Of a stretch of 64,000 bases of DNA, positions 18,401-26,395 are shown in pieces. The notes below the pieces were generated by a model. The model had not been told where the DNA came from, did no database searches, and saw only the letters and a list, made by a program, of their open reading frames with translations. The stretch is from NCBI RefSeq assembly GCF_000186345.1, contig NC_014962.1, positions 5,174,450 through 5,238,449 on the forward strand, written 5' to 3'. Source of the DNA: Isosphaera pallida ATCC 43644. Its GTDB lineage: Bacteria > Planctomycetota > Planctomycetia > Isosphaerales > Isosphaeraceae. Position numbers and translations under genes: made by a program. Position 1 is the first letter of the stretch. The number at the start of each line of letters is the position of its first letter.

Positions 18401-20317
18401 GGCCAACCAGCGGATTCGCCCGTCGCTGGCGTCAATCGCGGCGACCGCTCCCAGGTTGGTCTGGTAATACAGGGTGCCTGCCTCCAAGCTGAGCAGACGA
18501 TGACCGGGGTTGGCGGCGGCCAGGCCGAAGTTGCCCATCATTGCTCGGCCTCCCCGCATCATGAAGGCCTCAGGGTCGTCGCCGAGGTTGGATTGAAACA
18601 GGAACCGGGTCCATTTCGGTTCGCCGGTGGCTGGATCCAGACAGGCCACATGGATTTGGCTCATCGGACCTGAGCCCCCTTCGGTCAGCGCCACGTAGAC
18701 CCCGTAATCGTCGGCCACTGGGGTGCCCTCGAAGGCCGCCAACCCACCGCGTCCGCCCTCCTGGTTGGTCAAGGGAATCTGACGGGCATCCTTGATCCAG
18801 AGCTTTTTGCCTTCACGGCTCAGGTCAAAGGCCACCACAGCGCTAGGTTGCAACCGGGTGCGGTAGCCGACCGAGTAGCTAGTGGAGGGCCCCAGACGGG
18901 CGAAGAGACGCCCGCCGTGAGCAGTCAGAGTGAAGCGGGGGGGAGGGCCGGGCAAGCCCTGGGCCAGAGGCGCAGTGACGCCGCCGAAGCGATGTTCCGC
19001 CATCCAGCGGTGAGTCACCTGGCCCTCGACCGGAGCGGGATCGACTGGCGCGGAGGGGGCCCCGTCCGGCTTGGCGGGGGACGCATCGCCGCCGTCCAGG
19101 GGATAGGCCCAGACCTTGGATTCATCGCCCACCAGCACGAGATCGCCCAGAATGATCGGGTGGTAGGCCAAGGTCGGTTTGGCGTTAGCGTTGGGATCGG
19201 GACCGCCGAACCGATTGAATCGGTTGAATTGATTCACTGAGTCGCCGGTGGTGGGGGCCAGTACCGGCGCGAGTTTGACCCGCCACTGGTACGAGCCTTC
19301 ACCTACTTCGATCGCCTCGCGGGCCATCGTCGAGCGGTTGGGAGCGCCCGCGAAGGTTGGCCAGCGGCTTTCCTCGACGCCTGAAAGACTCCAACGGTCC
19401 TCGGCGATCGCTGAGGCCAACACGTCGGCGTAGAGACCCTCCCGGTTAAAGAGGTTGCCACGCGCTTCGGGGTAGGTGGCGCGATACCGTTCCAGGTCGG
19501 CCGGTTCCAGCGGGTAGCCCAACGCGGCGCGACAGAGGAGCTTCTTGGCCGCGACCCGCGCCAGGTCGATGTCGGGGTCGGGGTGAACCAAACCCGGCTC
19601 GATTTTGGTCTGGTCAGTTCGATCCGAGACCAGTTGGCGGTAGCATTCCAAAGCTTCGGCGAACCGACCGGAGCGGAACGCCAAGTCGCCGGCCAAGTCG
19701 AGGGCGTCGTCGCCTCGGGAGGAGGCAAATGCTTCGGTTGCGATCCTTCGGAGTTCTGCTTCGTCGCGGCGGCGGCGGGCTTCCTGATAGCGTGGCTCGA
19801 TCAGACCCTCTACCTTGGCGCGGTAGATCGCCCGGCCCTCGGGCGGCATCGCCGCGATCCGCCGCTGGCAGTATGACCGCAGATCGACGTAGAGGGTCGA
19901 TTCGGCGGCAGGATCGGCGGCGCCATTTGGTCGGGAATCGCGGGGAATCTTGCCGAGGGCTCCGCCATACTGATCCATGACCTTGAGATAGAGCGTGACG
20001 GCTTCGGCGTACTGCCCATCTCGCGCGTGGCTGTCGGCGCTTCGGAGGAACGCTTCGGCTTCCAGACTGGAGTTAGGATAGATGGATCCCCCAGCGCGAC
20101 GGGTGGCGGGGGGTTGGGCGGCCTGAGCTGGCCGAGACGACGGATGAATCGACCACGGTTCGACCAGAACGAGTAAGGCGGCCAGCAGCGACGCTTTGAG
20201 AAACGTCGTCCCCCTTGTCCTCTGGGTTGGCTCACCGTCGCCATCGTGACGACCCGGGCGGGCCGCTGGGTGAGTTGTGGAGGAAGAAGCAGTGGGTTCA
20301 TCGGGTCGCTGACACAT
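15446..20317 (-). CDS. Very large secreted PQQ-propeller/TPR protein
   Basis: The ATG at 20317 is preferred over the longer open frame because a perfect AGGAGG lies 9 nt upstream. The 1623-residue product has an N-terminal hydrophobic segment near residues 38-52, so it is likely exported or anchored. A TPR-like stretch follows (about 75-180). The first set of PQQ/BamB-like propeller blades lies at about 330-790, with repeated Asp-x-x-Thr-Gly-x-x-x-Trp motifs. A second TPR region spans about 815-1130. A second propeller half spans about 1190-1540, with Asp-Pro-Ala-Asp-Gly-Ser-Ile-Ile-Trp and Asp-Pro-Leu-Thr-Gly-Glu-Arg-Leu-Trp. No catalytic residues for a quinoprotein dehydrogenase are evident, so it is more likely a protein-interaction scaffold. 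It is next to MoxR cluster 1, but a link is not shown. Confidence 0.82.
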   Translation of the reverse strand: MCQRPDEPTASSSTTHPAARPGRHDGDGEPTQRTRGTTFLKASLLAALLVLVEPWSIHPSSRPAQAAQPPATRRAGGSIYPNSSLEAEAFLRSADSHARDGQYAEAVTLYLKVMDQYGGALGKIPRDSRPNGAADPAAESTLYVDLRSYCQRRIAAMPPEGRAIYRAKVEGLIEPRYQEARRRRDEAELRRIATEAFASSRGDDALDLAGDLAFRSGRFAEALECYRQLVSDRTDQTKIEPGLVHPDPDIDLARVAAKKLLCRAALGYPLEPADLERYRATYPEARGNLFNREGLYADVLASAIAEDRWSLSGVEESRWPTFAGAPNRSTMAREAIEVGEGSYQWRVKLAPVLAPTTGDSVNQFNRFNRFGGPDPNANAKPTLAYHPIILGDLVLVGDESKVWAYPLDGGDASPAKPDGAPSAPVDPAPVEGQVTHRWMAEHRFGGVTAPLAQGLPGPPPRFTLTAHGGRLFARLGPSTSYSVGYRTRLQPSAVVAFDLSREGKKLWIKDARQIPLTNQEGGRGGLAAFEGTPVADDYGVYVALTEGGSGPMSQIHVACLDPATGEPKWTRFLFQSNLGDDPEAFMMRGGRAMMGNFGLAAANPGHRLLSLEAGTLYYQTNLGAVAAIDASDGRIRWLATYPRATGAAGAAAGEARDLNPAVVADGRVFVAPRDSDALFAFDALTGRLLWKTDPDTPINDIAHLLGVASGHLVATGNHVYLFDAATGRLTRRWPENPAGLTGQGRGLLAGNRVYWPTQSQIHVLSITTGLRDQPPIELAKMFQTGGGNLAVGDGFLAVAQQDALVLYCQNRRVIQRYRQILAERPADPAACYRLAQALEREGQTDEARAFYRQTIAAAGSSDLIDGRPLAEEARDRLYRLAMRLGEARSSAGAFAEAAEWFEEARTEAHKPQDRLTALFRLADVHNAGNRPEDAVTALQTALADPQLRDLQVNLEGGRIVRADALVVRRLQDLIKTHGPEVYARSNQVAQALVERGRRDRDPRLLERVEREFPVAQALPEALLSLARLREAADQPSEAALAYKRLLDLADAIDPPLRAQALWGLGQAYQAQRLWVSARDVYRRIEREFATVVLTDPDRAQATPDAAQVTLGQLVSRALQAPEFRGVADFDPDRRPDWPLQRVWERAWRADWAADSSPREGDDVSALPYPLVTVGRLSSRRTPRLLLTQGRQVRAVDPADGSIIWSARLDGRAEWSGSLPDRIVVATRNRVWAFDPLNGQTAWVWPAPPDPLDAANPAADPSVVGNESINPFRPNVGIPGLPAGDDDPDRRSSPLEQFRVLGDRVLVLRGNSELVALEGANGRPVWSYLHARGRLHNRFLAHASSSWLDRPQEDGSLEARGFVLLQIRQPNAIVALDAATGRLLAEMEQAADAALWERDPIFLGGGKVGVVADRRTIQVFDLERRGPLWSRAVSNTLPNLSPPLLVGDASALVVLINGRILDRLDPLTGERLWAEPVPLGEENLGERPDAILIRDNAILTVNQGLLQSHRISDGGLNWKKRLHGAEEGWNLAPLDQGVAVYPDPQRVAARRFVGDFLPITLHRLDDGRLLQRLVFPTAETQALVIRFEADGLTVATNQAGWFLAAGRSSPAAPSPPPVEREDRE

Positions 20318-20833
20318 CGGCCTTCGCCTCCTGGTCGCGCAGGACTTCGCGGGGCGGGGCAGAACGATCGGTCGAGTCACACCCTTCCCAATTGGAGATG
20401 AGCGACAAGCCACAGCTGCCCGGTCCCTTGGGGGCCATGCTCCGAATTGTAGCAACTTCGATACCGACGACCAGTCCCCATGAGTCGGACCGATCGCCCG
20501 CATGTCCGGGACCGGCATCTCGGAACGACGCTGTTCATTGGCAGCCATTTCCACCAGGGATGGGCCGCGGCGCGTTGGTTGGTGGACTTTGGGTTCGGCG
20601 AGATCAACAAAATCCACGAAATCGTTGGAGTCAGAAAAGCCCGCTGGTCGATACCCGAGGACGGATTTGGAATCCGATCGCGCCTCGTCGCACGGTCAAA
20701 GGGGCCGGGATGGGGAGGCCATCAGTTCCGACTTGACCACCACGGCCGGATGCCGTTTGATTCGCGGCCGAGTTGGTGATGGACCGCGTCGCCCCGTTGC
20801 CAAGGATGGACCAGGCGGCGAAGGCGGTGAAGA
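20318..20833. other. Divergent intergenic region
   Basis: These 516 nt lie between two genes transcribed away from each other and should hold both promoters. The AGGAGG of the minus-strand gene is at its left end. One plus-strand frame from an ATG at 20480 to 20779 (99 codons) is open with moderately gene-like codon use, but it matches no family I recognise and lacks a strong ribosome-binding site, so I do not call it a gene. Confidence 0.35.
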
Positions 20834-22720
20834 GTGGGTTTTTCTTCCATCGAGAGACGAGCAAGGAGGCCAGGCTTGCGTCGCCCCAGTCGCATCTTCG
20901 CCGCGGCGGTCGGGGTCGCCGTCGCGGTGGCGTCGCCCTTGGAATTGCGGGCCCAGCAGCCGTTGACGCCGCCCAACCCGGCAGAGCCGGCGTCCTCGGT
21001 CGTGCCGGTCAGTCCCGGCCGCACGGCGCGTCATTTGTTGCGTAATGGTCAGGACTTCCTCAAGTTCCGCCAATTCAATCGCGCCCTGGAGTTGTTTCAG
21101 GAGGCTCAAGGGCGTCAAGCCGAACTCACTCCGGCCGAACAACGCGCCTTGAGGCGGGGGCTGGAACTGGCTTGGGCGGGCTTGAACGGAACCGATCCGG
21201 GACCGGAGCCGATTCGGCCCGAGGGCCAGGATCTGGTTCCCTCGCGGATCGCCGATCTAGGTGGCAATGGTGCCGGACTTTCGGGCGAGCCGGGCCAATT
21301 GCTGCCCGGCACTACGTTAGAGCCGCCGCCTCCTGTGGGCGATCAGCTTAGCGACCTGGTTGGCCCGATGCGCCAACCCCATCCGGTCGCTTTGCCCCCC
21401 CTGCCGTTGCGACCGCCGACGCAGGCGACCTCCATCCACATCGACCCTCTGCTCAACGCCGATGGCGAACCCACCGCGCGGGTTCGTCAGCGCCGGGAGG
21501 CCGAACGCCAAGCCGCTTTGGTCCCGCCGCCAGTTCCGACTCCGTCCGGCGACTCCCCGTTGAAGGCGGCCACGTCGGTGTCCGCGCCGCTGATGATCGA
21601 GGTTGAACGCGGTCGGCCGTCTTCGTTCCAGATGACCGGCAAGCCGATCGCGTCCCGCTCACGCGACGACCAAGCACGTCCGGTGGCCGCCGCCGACGGC
21701 AACCATGCCAACGGCGACACCGTCAACCATGTCCATGCCAGCGCTATTGGGAATCCCAGCGCCAATCGCCGTGATGGGGACAACACCGGCACGCTGACTC
21801 CTATTTTGACGGCGGTTCCTTCCCAGCCTCCGGCGGAGTCCCGCGAACGGAGCAGTCAGCCTCCTCCTCCGCTGTTGCTGCCAGATCGTCTGCCGCCTTT
21901 GCCCAACGCAGGCGCGGCCAACCCCTCGTCAAGTGCCAACACCGCTCACCCCACCGCGACTCCGGCTCCAGCCGAGTCCACGCCCCGGATGGCTCGGGTA
22001 TCACGTCCGGACTCGCCGCCCGTTCAACCGGGTGAACCTGCGCCGACGCAGCCGCCAGTCGAGGTGGTCATTCCGCCTCTGCCTGCCGAAGTACAGGCGG
22101 AGATCGACCGCATCGCCCGCGTTCAGGAGGAACGGCGGGGATCGCAACCTCCCAAGCCGGCCGGTGGTCTAGGAATGTTCCAGAGCGACCCCGACCTGAT
22201 CGACGACACGCGGTCCCAATCCAGCCTTCAACTCAACTTGCCCCGGCCTCCCAGTCCCACCGAGGCGCGACCTTTGCGGGCGGTCCCGGCCGTGGAGGAC
22301 ACCGCACTTCCCGCCGCCTCTCGACAGTGGAAGCCGTACCGCAAGTATTGGGCCGCCGCCGCGACCAATCATACCACCCTGTATTTCCAGGACCCGGTGT
22401 TGGAACGCTACGGTCAATCGATGGAGGCCAAGCTCGGCCGTGTCGGCGAATACCTGAGCTACCCGCTGGACAAGCCCAGTCAGACCAATCAACGAGGTCA
22501 AATCGCTCAACCGTTCTTCTCGTTCGGTCTGTTTGGCGTGCAGATGGCCACGCTCCCCTATCGCCTGATCGTCAACCCGCCCTGGGAGCATCAGTATGAC
22601 CTGGGCTACTACCGTCCCGGCGACCCGGTGCCGCCCGATCTGTACTACTTCCCCCTTGGCCCGATCAACGGATCGGAGGAAGTCAAGGGCGACGCCGTCA
22701 AACTGATCGAAACACCTTGA
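20834..22720 (+). CDS. Secreted proline-rich TPR-like protein of unknown function
   Basis: The product has 628 residues from a GTG start. A basic n-region and hydrophobic core ending Leu-Arg-Ala before Gln-Gln give a convincing signal peptide (cut near residue 40). A short helical segment resembling one TPR unit follows at about residues 66-95 (Gly-Gln-Asp-Phe-Leu-Lys-Phe-Arg-Gln-Phe-Asn-Arg-Ala-Leu). The centre, about 100-490, is low complexity and rich in Pro, Ala and Arg. The last ~110 residues are compact and aromatic (Phe-Phe-Ser-Phe-Gly-Leu-Phe-Gly, Tyr-Arg-Leu-Ile-Val-Asn-Pro-Pro-Trp-Glu), suggesting a folded C-terminal domain exposed outside the cytoplasm. I do not recognise that domain. 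The gene stands alone, divergent from the PQQ/TPR gene. Confidence 0.7.
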   Translation: MGFSSIERRARRPGLRRPSRIFAAAVGVAVAVASPLELRAQQPLTPPNPAEPASSVVPVSPGRTARHLLRNGQDFLKFRQFNRALELFQEAQGRQAELTPAEQRALRRGLELAWAGLNGTDPGPEPIRPEGQDLVPSRIADLGGNGAGLSGEPGQLLPGTTLEPPPPVGDQLSDLVGPMRQPHPVALPPLPLRPPTQATSIHIDPLLNADGEPTARVRQRREAERQAALVPPPVPTPSGDSPLKAATSVSAPLMIEVERGRPSSFQMTGKPIASRSRDDQARPVAAADGNHANGDTVNHVHASAIGNPSANRRDGDNTGTLTPILTAVPSQPPAESRERSSQPPPPLLLPDRLPPLPNAGAANPSSSANTAHPTATPAPAESTPRMARVSRPDSPPVQPGEPAPTQPPVEVVIPPLPAEVQAEIDRIARVQEERRGSQPPKPAGGLGMFQSDPDLIDDTRSQSSLQLNLPRPPSPTEARPLRAVPAVEDTALPAASRQWKPYRKYWAAAATNHTTLYFQDPVLERYGQSMEAKLGRVGEYLSYPLDKPSQTNQRGQIAQPFFSFGLFGVQMATLPYRLIVNPPWEHQYDLGYYRPGDPVPPDLYYFPLGPINGSEEVKGDAVKLIETP

Positions 22721-22738
22721 GCTCATTTCAAGCTCAAG
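22716..22738 (+). terminator. Possible weak hairpin at end of the 20834 gene
   Basis: CTTGAGCT pairs with AGCTCAAG over 8 bp with a 7-nt loop, overlapping the stop codon. No T-tract follows, so it may be only a stabilising hairpin. Confidence 0.3.
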
Positions 22739-22884
22739 ATAAGTGGAGCTGAGTGCGATCAAATTCGGATCAACCAACGACCTCAATCTCCATCAATCGC
22801 CGCGGTTGAATAAGTCGCGTCCCCGATCCATCGTTCGTTTGTTGGAGATTGGGTCGGGGGCGTGAGCTTGGAATCGTCTCTGCC

Positions 22885-24198
22885 TCACCCGACAGGTTTG
22901 ACCGTTTCGCGGTGTGGACCTAGCCCGAATAGATGACGGACGGCGGTGAGGATCGGATGAGGTTGATCGCCGTGAGGAGTCTCGGCGACCGCCGAACGCA
23001 ACGCGGCCCGGGGTTGATGAAGAAACTGGTTCTGGAGCCGATGCGTCATGTGGGCGATCGCCTGACGATCGGCCTCGCTGAGATCGGGACGGGCGGCGAA
23101 CAACCGCTCCAACTCGCGCTGGCGAATCTCATCGAACCGCGCTCCCAACATCCGTTGCAACTCGCCGGCTGCGCGTTGATGACGCAGGGCGTTGAGGCAG
23201 GCGAGGGTCTCCGATTCGATGATCGCCTGGGCCATTTCGATCCCTTGACGGCGGGCGCGGCGATTGAGCTCGGCCTGACCGTTGAGATCGTCCACATTGT
23301 AGAGCAACACCTGGTCGAGTTCGCCGATCGACGAGTCGAAATCCCTGGGAATCGCTAGATCGAGAATCAGGACCAGACGATTGCGACGGGCCTGTTGCAC
23401 TCGGGTAAAGAGCTCCAGCCCAACGATCGGCTGATCGCTGGCGGTGGTGCTGACGACCAAATCGGCTTCGACCAAGGCGTTGAACAGTTGGTCGAAGGGG
23501 CGGGGGTCGCCCTGGAACCGCTCAGCCATCAGTCGAGCGCGTTCGGGGTTGCGGTTGACGATAACCACCCGACCCGGTTTGAGGGCGGCTAAATGGGTCA
23601 AAGTGAGTTCGGCCATTTTGCCCGCGCCGATGACCAGCACCGTTTTGTCGGCGAACGAGTCGAACACGTCGCGGGCCAGATCGACCGCCACACTGGCCAC
23701 CGAGACCTTGCCCTGGTCTAGGCCGGTGACTTCGCGCACCTTCTTACCGACCCGAAGCGCGTTTTGAAACACGGAATGCAGGATGGGCCCGACGGTGCGG
23801 GCGTGGATGGCCGCTTGGTAGGCTTCTTTGACCTGACCGAGGATCTGACCTTCGCCCAGCACCAGGCTTTCCAAGCTGGCGGCCACCCGGAACAGGTGTC
23901 GGACCGCCTGCTCGTCGGGGTAATCGCGCAGATGGCCGACGAAGAACTCCAGGGGACATCGATGAAACCGCGACAGAAAGCGGGCCACTTCGTCGCGGTG
24001 GGGCACACCGTCCAAATCATCGGCGGCCAAGTGAAGTTCGACCCGGTTGCAGGTCGAAAGGACCACCGCCTCTAGGCCGGGAAACTCGCTGACCAGATGC
24101 CGCAGGCCACGTTCCCGCTTCTCGCCGTCGAAGGCCAGAGCTTCGCGGACCGAGGCGGGAGCGGAACGATGATCGACCCCAAGAGCCAGAAATCTCAC
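22885..24198 (-). CDS. hemA: Glutamyl-tRNA reductase
   Basis: The 437-residue protein reduces glutamyl-tRNA to glutamate-1-semialdehyde, the first step of the C5 route to haem. The catalytic block Ser-Thr-Cys-Asn-Arg is at residues 48-52, with Cys50 as the nucleophile. Gly-Glu-Gly-Gln-Ile-Leu-Gly-Gln-Val-Lys is at 115-124, and the NADPH-binding Gly-Ala-Gly-Lys-Met-Ala-Glu is at 191-197. A C-terminal dimerisation region is present, and the length is normal for the family. The start codon overlaps the stop of the upstream ccsA/hemX-like gene by 4 nt (ATGA), so the two are translationally coupled. Confidence 0.97.
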   Translation of the reverse strand: MRFLALGVDHRSAPASVREALAFDGEKRERGLRHLVSEFPGLEAVVLSTCNRVELHLAADDLDGVPHRDEVARFLSRFHRCPLEFFVGHLRDYPDEQAVRHLFRVAASLESLVLGEGQILGQVKEAYQAAIHARTVGPILHSVFQNALRVGKKVREVTGLDQGKVSVASVAVDLARDVFDSFADKTVLVIGAGKMAELTLTHLAALKPGRVVIVNRNPERARLMAERFQGDPRPFDQLFNALVEADLVVSTTASDQPIVGLELFTRVQQARRNRLVLILDLAIPRDFDSSIGELDQVLLYNVDDLNGQAELNRRARRQGIEMAQAIIESETLACLNALRHQRAAGELQRMLGARFDEIRQRELERLFAARPDLSEADRQAIAHMTHRLQNQFLHQPRAALRSAVAETPHGDQPHPILTAVRHLFGLGPHRETVKPVG

Positions 24199-25241
24199 GA
24201 CGCGCTCCTCCCCGGCTTCGTCGGGAATGCCGGACTTGGGCGGGGGTTGGCGGACGGGAACGGCGACATCATGCCGAGGTCGGGAATCGGCAAGGAGCGG
24301 AGGGGGGATGGTAAGGTCAACGTCTTCGAGGTGAACTCGATCGTGTCGGAACCCGACAAATCGTCGGGGCTGGTCAGACGGCTGGTGGCCGCGCGGGCTG
24401 GGTCCTCATGGCCGGGCACGCCGTGAGCGGTCGGCAGCAACAAATCGACTCCCACCAAGGCGAAGATCAGAAAGCCAAACGCGACGATCGACAGGATCAT
24501 CACCCGACGGCCCCGCATCGCCCAGCGGAATTGAGCGTGCGCCAAGACGGCGAAGACCAGCCACATCGCCAAACCGCTCAGGACCTTGGGGTCGGTCCAG
24601 GAGATCGTCGCCCGATCGTTGGCCCGCATTGCCCAGCCCAGGATCACGCCGATGACCAGCCCAATCGTCAGGGTCGGGAACGCCACCGCCACCCCACCCC
24701 GGTTGAGCCGCTCGGATTGCTCTAAACTCGGCAACACGAAACCGAACCGGATCGGCTGCTTGAGCTTGAGACGACGCGCTTGGAGCAGATACATCAGGCC
24801 CGCGGCAAAAGCCACTGCCGAGGCGGCCGCCCCCACCAAAAGGAACAGGCCGTGGACCGTCCCCCAAAACGCCGCCCATCCCCCCCAATCGGCCCAGGAG
24901 GCCCGAGGCGCAAAGGCGGCGGCCCCCGCCAGACCCAGCACGATCGGCAGCAAAAAAATCCCCACCGCCGTCTTGCGTGAGGCTCGCACACTCAGGTACA
25001 GCGTGGTCGCCGCCACCAGCCAAGCCACCAGCAGAAACGACTCGAAAACCGTGGGCGCTTGCAGCGCGTTGCCCACCACCAAGCGATGCAACAAAAACGC
25101 TGTGTGGACCGCGAAGCCGATCGCCGTCAGCGTCAGAGTCGCGTACCAACGCAACGGCGCTCGGACCACGACCCGCGCCAGGTCGCTGGCCAAGGCCAGA
25201 GCGTAGGTGCCCGCGAAACAAAGTACCTGAAGTCGATCCAT
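24195..25241 (-). CDS. CcsA/HemX-family integral membrane protein
   Basis: I start at the ATG at 25241, with AGAGGG close upstream; a longer open frame from 25325 adds a hydrophilic tail unlike the family. The 348-residue product has about eight membrane helices. The helix ending Gly-Val-Asp-Leu-Leu-Leu-Pro-Thr-Ala-His-Gly resembles the conserved final segment of cytochrome c assembly (CcsA/ResC) and HemX proteins. The last ~55 residues are hydrophilic. CcsA handles haem for c-type cytochrome maturation; HemX sits beside hemA in Bacillus and affects GluTR levels. The ATGA overlap with hemA favours a haem-related role, but I cannot choose between the two names. Confidence 0.85.
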   Translation of the reverse strand: MDRLQVLCFAGTYALALASDLARVVVRAPLRWYATLTLTAIGFAVHTAFLLHRLVVGNALQAPTVFESFLLVAWLVAATTLYLSVRASRKTAVGIFLLPIVLGLAGAAAFAPRASWADWGGWAAFWGTVHGLFLLVGAAASAVAFAAGLMYLLQARRLKLKQPIRFGFVLPSLEQSERLNRGGVAVAFPTLTIGLVIGVILGWAMRANDRATISWTDPKVLSGLAMWLVFAVLAHAQFRWAMRGRRVMILSIVAFGFLIFALVGVDLLLPTAHGVPGHEDPARAATSRLTSPDDLSGSDTIEFTSKTLTLPSPLRSLPIPDLGMMSPFPSANPRPSPAFPTKPGRSAS

Positions 25242-25698
25242 ACCCTCTGGTCCATCTCCCGAGCGGATCACATAAGCTCGACTTGGGCGACCTTCATCGT
25301 GAGAGCGTCGACTGTCACCTTCCAAGCGAGTCGCCGCTCCGACCCTTGCCTTCCATCACGTTTGGTGGAATCCTCTTCGATTCGAGATCGAAGGGCACGC
25401 CTTTGTTTCGGACTTGAGACGCTCGATTGACCCAAGGCGATTGATGGAGCAACAATACGAGTCGGACCCGGCGCGGCGGCGAAAGAACACATCAACCGGG
25501 AGGCAGGGAACTTCACGTCCCAACCCGCGGTCTGACCTGGTCCAGTCTCGGTCCTGCGCCCGACCTGGTCCAGTCGCAGATGGCTCCAGCGAGTGGGGCC
25601 GCCTGATTCTACACGAGAACGGTTCTCATTTTCCAGCGGCGTCTCACCAATAACGAGGCTGGCCTCGTTGCGTTGGGACGACGTGGCGGGGTTCCCAC
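25242..25698. other. Divergent intergenic region with direct repeat and palindrome
   Basis: These 457 nt separate the ccsA/hemX-hemA pair from the plus-strand membrane protein gene. A perfect 14-bp direct repeat, GACCTGGTCCAGTC, occurs at 25534-25547 and 25562-25575 (28 nt apart). A perfect palindrome follows at 25615-25627. An open plus-strand frame at 25414-25653 shows no family resemblance and I do not call it. Confidence 0.5.
25615..25627. promoter_or_regulatory. Operator-like palindrome GAGAACGGTTCTC
   Basis: This is a perfect 6-1-6 inverted repeat (GAGAAC, central G, GTTCTC), 72 nt before the start of the 25699 gene and within the shared divergent region with ccsA/hemX-hemA. The spacing resembles 7-1-7 sites of Fur-family regulators, but assignment to any regulator is inference. 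Confidence 0.35.
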
Positions 25699-26346
25699 AT
25701 GATTCGGGACTGGATTTACGACGATCCGACTTGGCTTTACGTCGTCCTGGCGGCCCTGGCCGGTTTGGCGTTGAGTCTCACCTACATCACCCAGTTGGCC
25801 AAATACCTTTATGGGGCGTTGGTCCTGCTGCTCCTAGCGGGATTGATCGCCCTGGCCGATTGGTGGGTCGTGACGGATCGGGAACGGATCACCGAAGCGG
25901 TTCACGACATGGCCGAGGCGGCCCGACAATCGGACGCTAAACGCCTGCTGTCCTGGTTCGATCTGGAGGCAGTGACGCTGCCACCAATCCCCGGACGTGG
26001 CTCTAAGCGACCCCAGGTCGTCGAGGCAACCATTCAATTCCTTGAACGTCCGTTGACCGCCGCCGCGATGACGCGATTGATTCAGCGCGAACTGGAGGCC
26101 CATCGATTCGAGATGGTGCGTGTCAGCGGCTTGAAGGTCCGCATCCTGGAACAACAGCGTCGCGCGGAGGCGAGATTCCGCGTGTTGGCAGCAGCCACTC
26201 CGCGCCAGCCTGGCCCGAGCGATCGTTACGGGGCGGGCAGCGGCGTGCTGGATCTGACCTTGGGATTCCGCGAGGTTTCCCAAGGGGTTTGGAAAGTGGA
26301 CACGGTCGATTCGCCGGACGAAGCGATCCAGCGGCTCCGTCCTTGA
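25699..26346 (+). CDS. Small membrane protein of unknown function
   Basis: The 215-residue product starts with two membrane helices at about residues 12-31 and 36-56, followed by a soluble domain of about 150 residues that begins with an amphipathic helix. The soluble part has a mixed alpha/beta pattern and ends with a Trp-Lys-Val-Asp-Thr-Val-Asp strand, which recalls NTF2-like folds, but I see no diagnostic motif. The gene is convergent with the FHA-GGDEF gene, 49 nt away. A GC-rich 6-bp hairpin (GGCCGG/CCGGCC, 26351-26373) lies between the two stops and could end both transcripts weakly. Confidence 0.7.
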   Translation: MIRDWIYDDPTWLYVVLAALAGLALSLTYITQLAKYLYGALVLLLLAGLIALADWWVVTDRERITEAVHDMAEAARQSDAKRLLSWFDLEAVTLPPIPGRGSKRPQVVEATIQFLERPLTAAAMTRLIQRELEAHRFEMVRVSGLKVRILEQQRRAEARFRVLAAATPRQPGPSDRYGAGSGVLDLTLGFREVSQGVWKVDTVDSPDEAIQRLRP

Positions 26347-26395
26347 CCCCGGCCGGGTTAGTTCCCTCCGGCCGCGCTGCCAGCCCGCGTTTGGG

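Noticed and set aside
20480-20779. 99-codon plus-strand open frame in the divergent gap
   Set aside because: No family resemblance and no convincing ribosome-binding site; coding status cannot be decided from the sequence alone.
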